Positions 37,029 to 46,149 of a DNA stretch of 64,000 bases are shown piece after piece (the stretch's first letter is position 1; every line of letters begins with the position of its first letter). The position numbers and the translations under genes are program-made. Below the pieces are notes generated by a model, which saw only the letters and a list, made by a program, of their open reading frames with translations, searched no databases and was not told the DNA's origin. This DNA is from CAYTGM01 sp964437365 (GTDB lineage: Bacteria > Sumerlaeota > Sumerlaeia > SLMS01): contig CAYTGM010000002.1 of the NCBI GenBank assembly GCA_964437365.1, forward strand, positions 186,001 through 250,000, written 5' to 3'.

Positions 37029-37153
37029 CCTGTGTGGACAATACAGCCACTGATTTACACGGGATGGCCCTCGGATGGCTTCTTTAGTTTAAGGGACCTT
37101 TGAGTGGCTGAGATCAACAGATCGCAGATCCTGCATTTCACGGATAAGATAAT

Positions 37154-38320
37154 TTGAGCCTGACTGACCGACCATACAGACGCCTTTCTAATACCATTGC
37201 TTCAATGGCTGATAAGCTCCTTCCCAATGAAAGAGTGCTGGCACGCCCCTGTCGAATCCATTTGGAGGTCAATGACCTCTGTAATTTAAAGTGTCCTCAT
37301 TGTCCGAGAGAAAATCCTGATATACCAAAGAACACAGGACACATTCCCATCGAGGCAGTACGTCGACTCGAGCCCTGGTTTAAGACGGCAAACTATGTAG
37401 GTTTGGCAGGCAACGGTGAACCATTCCTTCATCCAGATATTATTGAGATATTGAAGATCATTACCGGTGCTGGTGCGGCACCTTCCGTGATCAGTAATGC
37501 CACATTATGGAATCGACTTGGTATCATTGATCAACTGGCAGGGTTAGGTCCGATGATTCTTCTTGTCAGTATAGACGGAGGAACAAAAGAAACTTTTGAG
37601 AAATGGCGAAAGCGAGCAGACTTCGATGTTGTGCGAGAGAATCTGCGTCTCTTGAAAGAGAAGAAAGAGAAGCTTGGAACGCCATTTCCTATCGTGAATT
37701 TTATTACATGTCTGATGAAAGATACGATTGGCGAAGTAGAGCAGGTGGTTGATCTGGCAGCTGAAGCTGGTTCGAAAGTCATCGTCTTTCAGAACATGTA
37801 TCCTTACAATAAGCTTCTGGATGATATCCGTATCAAGGATATGGACGAGTGTCGTGCTGCGATTCGAAAAGCAAGAAAACGGGCAGAAAAGCATGGCATC
37901 CGTATAGACTGGCTTCCCATGAGCGTTGATGTTGATGAGAGAGGAACAGAAGGCGGAAGCTACGGGCAGATTACGTCAGAAGATCTCGAGGGCAGCAATG
38001 GGGACGTTTCAGAATATGGAACTTCAAAGGGTGGAGAAAGAGTGGCCTATCACTGTGATCACATCATGCACCAGATTCACGTCACAGTTACCGGGAAGAT
38101 TAAATTCTGCTGTTTCTGGACTGAAGGGGAAATAGGCGACTTGAAGGAAGACGACTTCGGTGATTTATGGAATAGCCGAGACTGGAGAAAGCTCCGTCAT
38201 GATCTTCAGCGAGGGAAGAAGCCCAAGCCATGTGAGGGGTGCCACAACCTTGTTGTGCGGGATCGGAAAAAGATTTTCCGGGCCGGCGTTCAGGAATTAA
38301 AAGACCTCTGGTCGCAGTGA
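37154..38320 (+). CDS. radical SAM protein with SPASM-type C-terminus
   Basis: The radical SAM cluster motif C43-x3-C47-x2-C50 (CNLKCPHCPR) is followed by GNGEPFLHP, a SAM-binding GGE-like variant. The C-terminal quarter has Cys clusters (YHCDHI, FCCFW, CEGC) that fit a SPASM auxiliary-cluster domain. Such enzymes modify peptides or act on small metabolites; no precursor peptide is visible nearby. The start is a TTG with GGATAAG upstream; an ATG at 37205 (MADKLLPN) is the alternative. Stands alone, 125 bases after the TPR-like gene. Confidence 0.88.
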   Translation: MSLTDRPYRRLSNTIASMADKLLPNERVLARPCRIHLEVNDLCNLKCPHCPRENPDIPKNTGHIPIEAVRRLEPWFKTANYVGLAGNGEPFLHPDIIEILKIITGAGAAPSVISNATLWNRLGIIDQLAGLGPMILLVSIDGGTKETFEKWRKRADFDVVRENLRLLKEKKEKLGTPFPIVNFITCLMKDTIGEVEQVVDLAAEAGSKVIVFQNMYPYNKLLDDIRIKDMDECRAAIRKARKRAEKHGIRIDWLPMSVDVDERGTEGGSYGQITSEDLEGSNGDVSEYGTSKGGERVAYHCDHIMHQIHVTVTGKIKFCCFWTEGEIGDLKEDDFGDLWNSRDWRKLRHDLQRGKKPKPCEGCHNLVVRDRKKIFRAGVQELKDLWSQ

Positions 38321-38503
38321 GTGTCCACGCCGAGTTTATCACAACCCATTTACCAGCATCAGAAGACTCTTCTATTTTCGTGCGATTGCTTAATTCCCGA
38401 CGCCGATGGGGTTTCTTACGCCATCAACGGATTTACTTCATCAGACCTTGAACTTTATTGAGCTTCATCATCTCAAAGCCCGTGGAGGACATCGTTCCGG
38501 AAT

Positions 38504-40189
38504 TTATACCTTATTCATGATCCCTCTCAAGTCCGTCTCGGATAATGTCCCACTTGCTGACCTTTTTGATTCCAATGGCAGTGATACTCGGAAGGTGATC
38601 ATCCCGTTCTCATAAAAGACCTCCAGCGTACCGTTATTGCTCAGAATAGTATGGTAGGCGATCGGCAGACCCAGGCCTGTACCCTCTGCTTTCGTCGTAT
38701 AGAAGGGTTCAAAGATTCGCTCCATTTGTTCCTCCGATAGAGGTTGGCCTGGGTTAGACAAAGTGATTTCTAACGGTCTTTGCCTCTCAGTGTCATAGCA
38801 GCTGGTTCTGATTTCAATTGCTTTACGAGATGTACTGACAACGGCCTGATATGCGTTAAGGAGAAGATTGAGCAATGCCTGGCGCAATTTTTCTCCCTGA
38901 AGACAAGCTTTGGGTAAATTTGAATCGAGCTCCCAGGAGACTCTGATCTCGTCAGCTTCAGCTCCAACGGAGGCCCTTGCGGCTGAGTCTACCTCCTGGA
39001 GAAGGCTATTTATATCTATCTCTTCGACATGTGTTTCTACAGGTTGTGCAAAGGTCATGATTCCTGATATCAATTTTTCCAGGCGATCAAGTTCTTTGAT
39101 GATTCGATCATGTATACTTGTATCAGGGTTGTCTGGATTGTTATTCTGCACATCCTCCGCCAGAAGTTGCGCCATACCTCTCACTGAGGCGATAGGGTTT
39201 CTGATCTCGTGAGCAATTCCAGTTGCTAAGGTACCTACCGCTGCAAGTCGGTCCGCTCGCTGGATTTGCTCGTAAAACCCAGCCATGGATGTAATGTCTC
39301 GAATTTCAAGAAGTATTTCATCATGCTGTCTTGAATCTGCTTCGAGGGCGACGCCTACAAGGTGGTAACGTCTATAATCACTGCCTTCCAACCCTGAAAC
39401 TGTTACGGAACGACTGGAAGACGAACCTGAACGGGTGCTACTGATCGTCTTGCTGATGGCATCTGCCAGAGCAGGATTCTTCGAAATGACAGGGATTTTT
39501 GAAGAAATGAGAAGCAGATTCTTTCCGATGAGCTGGTCGACGGTCAAACCAAGGATACGGTTTGAAATAACATCTGCATGCTTAATGGTTCCCTGTCTGT
39601 CCACAATCAGGTGGGCCCCCTTGATAGACTCTCGAAGCTGTCTATCTCGTTCTTCGAACAGTGAATTCAGCTGTTCTACCATTCTATTGAAAGTCGAGCC
39701 CAATTGACCAAATTCACCGAGTTGCACAGGCTGAAGTTTAATCGAAAGATCGCCCCTTGCTATAGTATCCATCGTGTCTGCAAGGTTCTTAATGGGCTTT
39801 ACAATCTGGCGTGCAAGCACATATCCAACCAGGGCTGCCAGTATAGACAGGAAGATACTGAGTAGAAGGGAAATTTGAGCGATAGCTTCAAAGCGGTTTT
39901 GAACGACCTCTATCTGGAAGACAGCCTCGGCAAACCTTGGATCCCGCTGTTCCTCTGACTCAAGAAATGATTTAACTTCTTGAGAGATAGAGGCCTTCTC
40001 CGCATACTGAAGATAGCTGAACAGGATGACACCAGACATCAGTACGATCAATAGTGTTAAGACGGGAATCGATATAATCAACCTGACCGTTCGTTGTCTT
40101 GCTTCGCTCAGTCCGGCTTCAGAGACTCCCGATAATGGATTCAGTGTCTCTGAAGGGTGCTTGTCTTTAAGGTCTTTTTCCATGGGCAT
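38504..40189 (-). CDS. membrane sensor histidine kinase (HAMP-PAS-HisKA-HATPase)
   Basis: Two transmembrane helices (~36-58 and ~97-122) flank a short periplasmic loop. A HAMP linker (QIVKPIKNLADTM) and a PAS domain (~185-310) follow, then the H-box IAHEIRNPIASV with the phospho-His. The ATP-binding part has NLLLNAYQAV (N-box) and GTGLGLPIAY. The layout resembles NtrB/AtoS-type kinases that pair with sigma-54 activators; a sigma-54 response regulator lies at 59041-60543. The start overlaps the LPG-type gene's stop by one base (TAATG); a second ATG two codons later is possible. Confidence 0.93.
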   Translation of the reverse strand: MPMEKDLKDKHPSETLNPLSGVSEAGLSEARQRTVRLIISIPVLTLLIVLMSGVILFSYLQYAEKASISQEVKSFLESEEQRDPRFAEAVFQIEVVQNRFEAIAQISLLLSIFLSILAALVGYVLARQIVKPIKNLADTMDTIARGDLSIKLQPVQLGEFGQLGSTFNRMVEQLNSLFEERDRQLRESIKGAHLIVDRQGTIKHADVISNRILGLTVDQLIGKNLLLISSKIPVISKNPALADAISKTISSTRSGSSSSRSVTVSGLEGSDYRRYHLVGVALEADSRQHDEILLEIRDITSMAGFYEQIQRADRLAAVGTLATGIAHEIRNPIASVRGMAQLLAEDVQNNNPDNPDTSIHDRIIKELDRLEKLISGIMTFAQPVETHVEEIDINSLLQEVDSAARASVGAEADEIRVSWELDSNLPKACLQGEKLRQALLNLLLNAYQAVVSTSRKAIEIRTSCYDTERQRPLEITLSNPGQPLSEEQMERIFEPFYTTKAEGTGLGLPIAYHTILSNNGTLEVFYENGMITFRVSLPLESKRSASGTLSETDLRGIMNKV

Positions 40190-41121
40190 TATCTGGTTGT
40201 GCTCTCAGGTTGTTGTTTCTCCTGTTCAAAGAAAATTCTCATAAACGGAAGTCCGATCAAGCCAAGAAAGAAGTATCCAAGAAATGTGTAAACGATGGAT
40301 GCTGCGAAAAGTGAGGCTTGAGGAATAATGTTCTGAGAAAGGAATAGAAGAGCGGCATCTCTTGTGCCCGCTCCGGCGATCGTCAATGGAAGGAGTCCAA
40401 TGAACGTGGCGCCCGGTAGAATTGCGCATAAATAGGCGATGTCGACACTGGAACCGAACGCCAGTAGAAGATAATGTAACTGGGCAATCGAAAGAAACCA
40501 GTTTAAAGCGGAGCTTAAAAATGCACAGACAAAGAGCTTAGGATGCCTGCAGAGCCCTGGGAATACTGTACGGAATGCTACCAGTTTGATGGCTATTTTC
40601 TTGGGCAATAGAGATAGGGGTAAGTTCCAGGCAAGCATATACAGTACTAAAGAACCGAAGACCCCTGCTGCTCCAAGTATAGCGCCATACCAGGCCTGAT
40701 AAACAATTCCAAAGAGAAGCCCAAAGGTTCCAAGGACGAAGATATCGATCAATCGTTCGGCGACAACGGTCCCGACTGAAAAGGATCTATCTTTCAGAGC
40801 AACGGCCTTGACCAGGTCTCCCGCTTTTCCTGGTGTGAGAGTTCCAAGCGGCCAGCAGGCCATGGTAACTTTAAAGGCTTTCGTGAAACTGACTTTCTCC
40901 TTACCTGTCCGAATGATAGAAAGCCAGCGTGTCGTATTGAGAATGGGAAAAAGGAGTGTTAACAGGAAAGCTACAAGAAGGGGAGTCGCTTTCGCATTTT
41001 TCAGGCACTCTAATAATTCTCCCCATTGAACATAGCTGCCAAGCAGAACCAGAAGAATTAATGTTAGGGCTGCAAATATCGTGAACTTTAAATACTTGGG
41101 ATGACCTCTTTTAGCGCGCAA
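40189..41121 (-). CDS. lysylphosphatidylglycerol-synthase-type membrane protein (UPF0104)
   Basis: Seven or so transmembrane helices. The mid part 'GTLTPGKAGDLVKAVALKD' carries the G-x-x-T-P-G-x-x-G motif typical of the LPG_synthase_TM (flippase-like) family, whose members act on lipid-linked substrates in the membrane. No aminoacyl-transferase domain follows, so it is not full MprF. The start is a TTG with GGGAG six bases ahead. It overlaps the end of the ADP-ribosylglycohydrolase-like gene by 11 bases, and its stop overlaps the kinase start by one base, so the three form one operon. Confidence 0.87.
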   Translation of the reverse strand: MRAKRGHPKYLKFTIFAALTLILLVLLGSYVQWGELLECLKNAKATPLLVAFLLTLLFPILNTTRWLSIIRTGKEKVSFTKAFKVTMACWPLGTLTPGKAGDLVKAVALKDRSFSVGTVVAERLIDIFVLGTFGLLFGIVYQAWYGAILGAAGVFGSLVLYMLAWNLPLSLLPKKIAIKLVAFRTVFPGLCRHPKLFVCAFLSSALNWFLSIAQLHYLLLAFGSSVDIAYLCAILPGATFIGLLPLTIAGAGTRDAALLFLSQNIIPQASLFAASIVYTFLGYFFLGLIGLPFMRIFFEQEKQQPESTTR

Positions 41122-42142
41122 ATGCAGCTCCCTGAAGGTATTCAGCTAAATGGATCAGGCGTCCTCTGTCGTGTATATCCTTCATCCAGACAGTAGGGAT
41201 TTTATGGAGGCCATCTCGAGCGCCTACCAGCGCTCCTGTGACACATGCCTGTGTGTCAGTATCACCTCCTAGTCTGATCGCGGTGCAAATGGCTTCTTCA
41301 TAGGTGTCCGAATGAAAAAGTGTCCATACTGCCAATTTCATTGTTTGCACGCAATTGTCTGCGGTCCCAAGATCACTTTCTCGGAGCCTTGGAATGGATT
41401 GAAGAGCTGATTGAACGGCAATCTTGTCACTTATATAGCGAGTGGCCAGGGTCTCAGCGGATCCCGATTGCAATCGCGTAAAGTCTATATTGAGCACAGA
41501 TTCACGATACCATTCTTCACTCTTGAGTGCCTGAAGGAACCTTCGGCATTGATCGAGTAATGATTTCGAGAATCGATCATGGATAATTTGCGATAGCAGA
41601 AAATTAATCGCAAGGCAGGCTTCTACAGACCTTGGGTCAACATGTGTCACCTTGCAAACCCGAACTGTGGCTCGCGCGAGCTCGTCCAGGTTATTGTGGT
41701 AAAAGAGAGCGAGAGGAATTACTCTCGGCAGGCAACTATTCGTATAGATTGAGCCTGCTGAGAGGTACCATTCCTCGGCAGGTATCGAACTCCAGGCATC
41801 CGGATCTTCAGAACAGGCTTTCAGCACCAGCCGGGTTATCTGGTCCGTTTTCAAGTGCTCTTCATCCGTTCGTTTAAGAAGGCGCAAGCAGATGTCAGTC
41901 TCGTCCACTTCCTGGTTTGTGAGGATTGACTCGAGGCAAGTGAGCATTTCCCAGGTATCACGTGACCATTGTCCCGGTTCGAGGTTGAACCTGCCGCCCC
42001 CTTTAAGCTCTTCGGCTCTTGGCGCAAACTTCTGCTCGATCTCATCATAGTGCAGGAACTCATAGGGAGCGCCCACCGCATCTCCTACAGCCATTCCTAG
42101 AATGGCACCGAGGTAAATGTCTCGTGTGTGCTCCTGACTCAT
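41111..42142 (-). CDS. ADP-ribosylglycohydrolase-like protein with altered N-terminal metal motif
   Basis: The fold is clear: GAILGMAVGDAVGAPYE at residues 12-28 and GGDTDTQACVTGALVGA near the C-terminus. The N-terminal metal motif, normally W-T-D-D-T, reads W-S60-R61-D62-T63, so one Asp is replaced by Arg. The C-terminal D-T-D-T is intact. It may still bind one Mg, or have changed substrate. The frame is open 18 codons upstream, but the ATG at 42142 has AGGAG six bases ahead. First gene of the three-gene operon with the flippase-like protein and the kinase. Confidence 0.88.
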   Translation of the reverse strand: MSQEHTRDIYLGAILGMAVGDAVGAPYEFLHYDEIEQKFAPRAEELKGGGRFNLEPGQWSRDTWEMLTCLESILTNQEVDETDICLRLLKRTDEEHLKTDQITRLVLKACSEDPDAWSSIPAEEWYLSAGSIYTNSCLPRVIPLALFYHNNLDELARATVRVCKVTHVDPRSVEACLAINFLLSQIIHDRFSKSLLDQCRRFLQALKSEEWYRESVLNIDFTRLQSGSAETLATRYISDKIAVQSALQSIPRLRESDLGTADNCVQTMKLAVWTLFHSDTYEEAICTAIRLGGDTDTQACVTGALVGARDGLHKIPTVWMKDIHDRGRLIHLAEYLQGAAFAR

Positions 42143-42466
42143 CTGGGGCTCCTTGCCTGGAGATCTTAATATTGAGAACCTTTCGTGATTCGCCAACAGG
42201 AAATCATTTGAGCATTCAATAATCTATCAGAATTTAACTAAAAGTGGGAATAAAGATGAGTTTGGGAAGTAAATCCATGGTCGAATCACAAAGATGTTGT
42301 GGCAATGTCCTACAAAGACATTGACCTCTTCTTCTGAAAAATAACAGTCTCATGGGTCTTAATAGAACATGATAGAAAACACTCGCCTATTGAGATTGCT
42401 TACTTTACCTGCCCGAATCTCCGGGTGATATGAAGTGGAATTGAAAGCTAAGGAGAAGTCCCCCTT

Positions 42467-43162
42467 ATGATTAAGTGCTCTGTTTGCGGATACGAGAATC
42501 CAGATGATGGTGAAGTATGTCTTAATTGTGGATCGCCAATTGAGAAAGCTGCTCAAGGCGAAGCCATTGATGATATAAACGGAGAGGCGACAGTTTTACT
42601 TGGTATGCCCGCTGTCCCCTCTGATGATTCAGATAAGCCTCGAGATAAAGAGGAGCCAGCCCAGGCACCACCGCCTCCGGCAAAAGAGGAGAAGCCAGCG
42701 GAACCGGCTGGTTCACCACCACCTCCTCCTCCTCCTCCTCCTCCGCCCTCTCAACCAAATCCAGAGGAAAAACCAGCAGCTCCACCTCCTCCGGCAGCTC
42801 CGGCACCCCCTCCCCCTGCAGCGACTCCTGCAGCGGCAACCCCACCTCCTCCGGCTACTCCAGCAGGAAGTGGTTCCGTGCCTCCTCCGGCAGCGGCTGG
42901 AAGTTCCTCGGGAGGAAGTACAGGTTCTTCCAACGTCAATATTCTGGCCATTATTTCTCTGATTCTGGGTATCATCGGTATCATCCCATGCTGCATTCTT
43001 TTCGGGATTGCTGCAGTCGTTCTCGGATTTCTTGGCAAGAAACAGATTGAGGAAAGCGGCGGTACTCAAGAAGGCGCTGGGTTCGCAACAGCAGGTCTTA
43101 TTTGTGGTGCGGTTGGAATCGTGATCAACTTGATCGTTATGATTGTTGGAGCTCTTCTCTGA
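42467..43162 (+). CDS. zinc-ribbon, proline-rich, DUF4190 membrane protein
   Basis: An N-terminal zinc ribbon (C4, C7, C18, C21) is followed by an acidic segment, then ~80 residues that are mostly Pro and Ala with some Gln/Glu, encoded by CCT/CCA/CCG runs, then a Gly/Ser linker. The last ~75 residues hold the two transmembrane helices of DUF4190. The layout matches small bacterial membrane proteins of unknown role in which the ribbon faces the cytoplasm. AAGGAG 11 bases before the ATG supports the start. CoaD follows after ~50 bases. Confidence 0.88.
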   Translation: MIKCSVCGYENPDDGEVCLNCGSPIEKAAQGEAIDDINGEATVLLGMPAVPSDDSDKPRDKEEPAQAPPPPAKEEKPAEPAGSPPPPPPPPPPPSQPNPEEKPAAPPPPAAPAPPPPAATPAAATPPPPATPAGSGSVPPPAAAGSSSGGSTGSSNVNILAIISLILGIIGIIPCCILFGIAAVVLGFLGKKQIEESGGTQEGAGFATAGLICGAVGIVINLIVMIVGALL

Positions 43163-43211
43163 TCTTCGCAGAGGAAGTATTCATAAAGATTGGCGAGATG
43201 AAACAGAAGTG

Positions 43212-43697
43212 ATGAAAGAAAATAGAATCGCCCTGTATCCAGGGTCATTTGATGGGTTAACCTACGGCCACCTGGATCTTATCCAGCGTGGTCGTAAGCT
43301 TTTTGACAAGCTCATCGTTGGGGTTGCTCATAACTCAAGCAAGAACCCCTGGTTCAGTGCAGAAGACAGACTTCAGCACCTTGAAGAATGTTGCAAAGAG
43401 TGGGACAATGTCTCGATCGCACTTATTGACGGTTTGACTATTGAAACGGCCGCTTCTCTACATGCCCAGTTTATTGTCCGAGGACTGCGGGCGGTTAGCG
43501 ATTTTGAATTCGAGTTTCAGCTTGCAATTATGAATCATCAATTGAACTCCGATATCGAAACAATCTTTCTCGCTCCTTCTCCCGAGTTTATTTTTCTCAG
43601 CTCGTCCATGGTGAAAGAGGTATGGAGACTCGGTGGAGATGTTTCCAAATTTGTTCCACCAACGATTTTGAAAGCTCTCGAGAATCGGAATAAGTAA
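43212..43697 (+). CDS. coaD: pantetheine-phosphate adenylyltransferase
   Basis: Fourth step of coenzyme A synthesis, transferring AMP from ATP to 4'-phosphopantetheine. The nucleotidyltransferase motif PGSFDGLTYGHLDLI starts at residue 9, and 'SSSMVKEV' later is the second signature. The frame opens earlier, but the ATG at 43212 gives the standard ~161-residue protein. The preceding zinc-ribbon gene ends ~50 bases upstream. Confidence 0.95.
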   Translation: MKENRIALYPGSFDGLTYGHLDLIQRGRKLFDKLIVGVAHNSSKNPWFSAEDRLQHLEECCKEWDNVSIALIDGLTIETAASLHAQFIVRGLRAVSDFEFEFQLAIMNHQLNSDIETIFLAPSPEFIFLSSSMVKEVWRLGGDVSKFVPPTILKALENRNK

Positions 43698-43856
43698 TTT
43701 TTGCAGCTGAGCTATAAACAGATTATAAGCGCTTCAGGCCAACAAGGCACCTCGCGTTGACACTTGGTCCTTAGATGCGGCAAGCTCCTTGCACCATGCT
43801 TAATCAGCTATGAGCATGTGGCGCTCTATTACATCTAATAAGTTTGAGTTTATTTA

Positions 43857-44816
43857 ATGGAAGAAAATGAAAAAGGCGGAGCTACTCTAGTTGAAGGCCA
43901 GGGAATTTCGGAGGCCTTCAGCGAGGCCCACGCAAAATCTGAAACCGTTGAAAGTTTAAGAGAAAAAGGGCGAAGGCTGCCTGTCTGGATCCGAGCTCAA
44001 GTCCCCAGCGGTGGTGGGTACGGAAAAGTCAAATCACTTGTTGATGACCAGAAGCTGCACACGGTCTGCGAAGAAGCCCAATGTCCCAATCTCGGTGAAT
44101 GCTGGTCCCGAGGTACAGCAACATTCATGATCCTTGGTGAAATATGCACGCGAGCATGTGCCTTTTGTGCAGTCAAGACCGGACGGCCTACAGAATTGGA
44201 CATCGATGAGCCACGCCGAGTGGCAGAATCTATACGAGCAATGAAGCTCAAGCACGCTGTTATTACTTCGGTGAATCGCGATGAGCTAACTGATGGGGGA
44301 GCATCCATCTTTGCCGAGCTGATTCGACAAATACGCATCAAGACTCCAGAGACTCGTATAGAACTGCTTATACCTGATATGCTGGGAAAGAAAGAATCAC
44401 TTGAAGCAATTTTTGTCGAAAAGCCAGAAGTTTTAAACCACAATCTCGAAACAGTCCCTCGCCTCTATCGCAGCGTCCGGCCTTCTGCTTCTTATGGCAG
44501 GTCTCTACAGGTTCTGTCCTGGGCTAAGGAAGCAGGTCTGACAACGAAGAGTGGTCTCATGCTCGGCTTGGGAGAAGAGATCCCTGAAGTGCTCGATGTT
44601 ATGAGAGATCTTCGCTCAATCGGTTGTGATATTCTTACCCTTGGACAGTACTTGAGACCATCGGGGTGGCACCATGAAGTTAAGAGGTTTGTTCATCCTG
44701 ATGAATTCGCCGAGTTTAAGAAAGAGGGGATGAAAATGGGATTCAGGCATGTCGAGTCTGGCCCTCTTGTCCGAAGCTCTTACCACGCCGATGAACAGAG
44801 TGCAGGTGTCGTCTAG
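43857..44816 (+). CDS. lipA: lipoyl synthase
   Basis: Inserts sulfur into octanoyl groups on lipoyl domains. The auxiliary cluster motif is C71-x4-C76-x5-C82, the radical SAM motif is C97-x3-C101-x2-C104, and the C-terminal RSSYHADE is conserved. 319 residues is a normal length; the first ~40 residues are an acidic extension. No lipB is adjacent. A strong terminator follows. No clear RBS precedes the ATG. Confidence 0.96.
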   Translation: MEENEKGGATLVEGQGISEAFSEAHAKSETVESLREKGRRLPVWIRAQVPSGGGYGKVKSLVDDQKLHTVCEEAQCPNLGECWSRGTATFMILGEICTRACAFCAVKTGRPTELDIDEPRRVAESIRAMKLKHAVITSVNRDELTDGGASIFAELIRQIRIKTPETRIELLIPDMLGKKESLEAIFVEKPEVLNHNLETVPRLYRSVRPSASYGRSLQVLSWAKEAGLTTKSGLMLGLGEEIPEVLDVMRDLRSIGCDILTLGQYLRPSGWHHEVKRFVHPDEFAEFKKEGMKMGFRHVESGPLVRSSYHADEQSAGVV

Positions 44817-44838
44817 TTTATCATAAGTTAGAATAGGA

Positions 44839-44876
44839 AGAGCGCCCTTTAGGCTTGGGGCGCTCTCTTCATTTTT
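44839..44876 (+). terminator. intrinsic terminator of lipA
   Basis: AGAGCGCCC (44839-44847) pairs perfectly with GGGCGCTCT (44858-44866) over a ten-base loop, followed by CTTCATTTTT. It starts 22 bases after the lipA stop. Confidence 0.85.
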
Positions 44877-44976
44877 ACGCGGCATTCAGAGCTTGTGACC
44901 TCCACCCTTTTTAGTCTTGTCTCACATCGCTCTTAGCGTCTTTCTAGAGGAACAGCCAGCAAAGATCAGGACTTTT

Positions 44977-46149
44977 ATGACAACATTCGCGAACATTAAA
45001 TTGGAAGAGCTCAAGACAGACTGTCGTTTCTATACAGGCTACAAGCCCTGTCACAAGAATGATGGATGTCCTGATTGCCCACACTACGAAAAGCGTGGAG
45101 ATCAGATACTGATCATCAAGCTAGGTGCGATGGGGGATGTCCTGCGCACCAAGGTCATCTTGTCAGAGCTCAAGAAAGAACACCCGGAATCGTGGATTGT
45201 ATGGCTGACGAACAAAGGGAGCGAGGTACTCGTAAAGGACCCTCTTGTAGACGAGGTGAGGACGTACACCACGGAAGGTCTGAAAGCACTGGAGGGCAGG
45301 CATTACAAGAGGTTGCTGTGTCTCGACAAAGATCCCCATGCAGTTTCTCTATCTGCTCAACTCTCCGCCGATGTGAAACAGGGCTTTGCACCTACCGAGT
45401 GCAATTCTATTACCGTCTGGAATGAGGCCTCATTATATGCGTTGCGTCTTGGTCTTTCAGACCCCTTGAAGTTTCATGAGAATCAGAAAACGGTTCCAGA
45501 AATCGTTTCCGAGATGTGCGAGCTGAACTACTCTGGCGAGCCATACACGCTGACAATCGACGATAAATGGAAAGAACTTGCCGAGAATAAAATCAAGGAA
45601 ACCTTTGCTTGCTCAAAGGATAAAAAGAAACTCCCAGTCATAGGGATCAATACGGGTTGCGGACCTGTATTTGCAACGAAGGCCTGGCCGGTGCACCGCA
45701 TTATAGAATATATCCGCCTCGTTGCAAACAGCATGGAGGCAAGGGTCGTTCTTCTTGGTGGTCCGCGGGAAAAGCATATCCACGATAGGATTAATGAGGA
45801 GCTCAAAGACCTGAAGGGGTCTGCCTTATTTGACCTTGGGAATGATAATCCATTGGATCTCTTCTGTGCTCTTGTGGGGAAGTGTGATCTTGTTGTGAGT
45901 GCCGACTCTTTAGGGATGCATATCGCTATTGCTCAAGGTAGAAATGTTATTGCCTGGTTCGGCTCCACCTGCCACCAGGAGGTAGATCTTTTCGGAAAAG
46001 GCGAAAAAATTGTGAGCGATTTTCCCTGTTCTCCCTGCTACCTTAAGAGTTGTCCAAAGCCCGTCTTCTGTATGGAGGCGATGAAAGCGGAAACCGTTCA
46101 TGAGGCAACAATTCGAGAAATTGGCAAATTGACGAATCGTGAAGTCTGA
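44977..46149 (+). CDS. glycosyltransferase family 9 (heptosyltransferase-like) with N-terminal Cys motif
   Basis: The GT9 core shows IKLGAMGDVLRTKVI at ~52-66, and the donor side has 'INTGCGPVFATKAWP' and 'VVSADSLGMHIAIA'. These enzymes add heptose or related sugars to lipopolysaccharide core, at the inner membrane. Four Cys at 16, 25, 31 and 34 and a later CSPCYLKSC could form a metal or disulfide site; such Cys-bearing GT9 proteins are seen in some uncultured phyla (from memory). I take the ATG at 44977 over a TTG 20 codons earlier. The next gene starts 11 bases before its stop. Confidence 0.87.
   Translation: MTTFANIKLEELKTDCRFYTGYKPCHKNDGCPDCPHYEKRGDQILIIKLGAMGDVLRTKVILSELKKEHPESWIVWLTNKGSEVLVKDPLVDEVRTYTTEGLKALEGRHYKRLLCLDKDPHAVSLSAQLSADVKQGFAPTECNSITVWNEASLYALRLGLSDPLKFHENQKTVPEIVSEMCELNYSGEPYTLTIDDKWKELAENKIKETFACSKDKKKLPVIGINTGCGPVFATKAWPVHRIIEYIRLVANSMEARVVLLGGPREKHIHDRINEELKDLKGSALFDLGNDNPLDLFCALVGKCDLVVSADSLGMHIAIAQGRNVIAWFGSTCHQEVDLFGKGEKIVSDFPCSPCYLKSCPKPVFCMEAMKAETVHEATIREIGKLTNREV

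Noticed and set aside
42713..43069. Arg/Gly-rich frames antisense to the proline-rich gene
   Set aside because: They result from the repeated CCT/CCA codons of the zinc-ribbon/DUF4190 gene, not from a second gene.
43757..43762. TTGACA as the -35 of a lipA promoter
   Set aside because: No acceptable -10 is found 16-18 bases downstream, so the hexamer alone is not enough.
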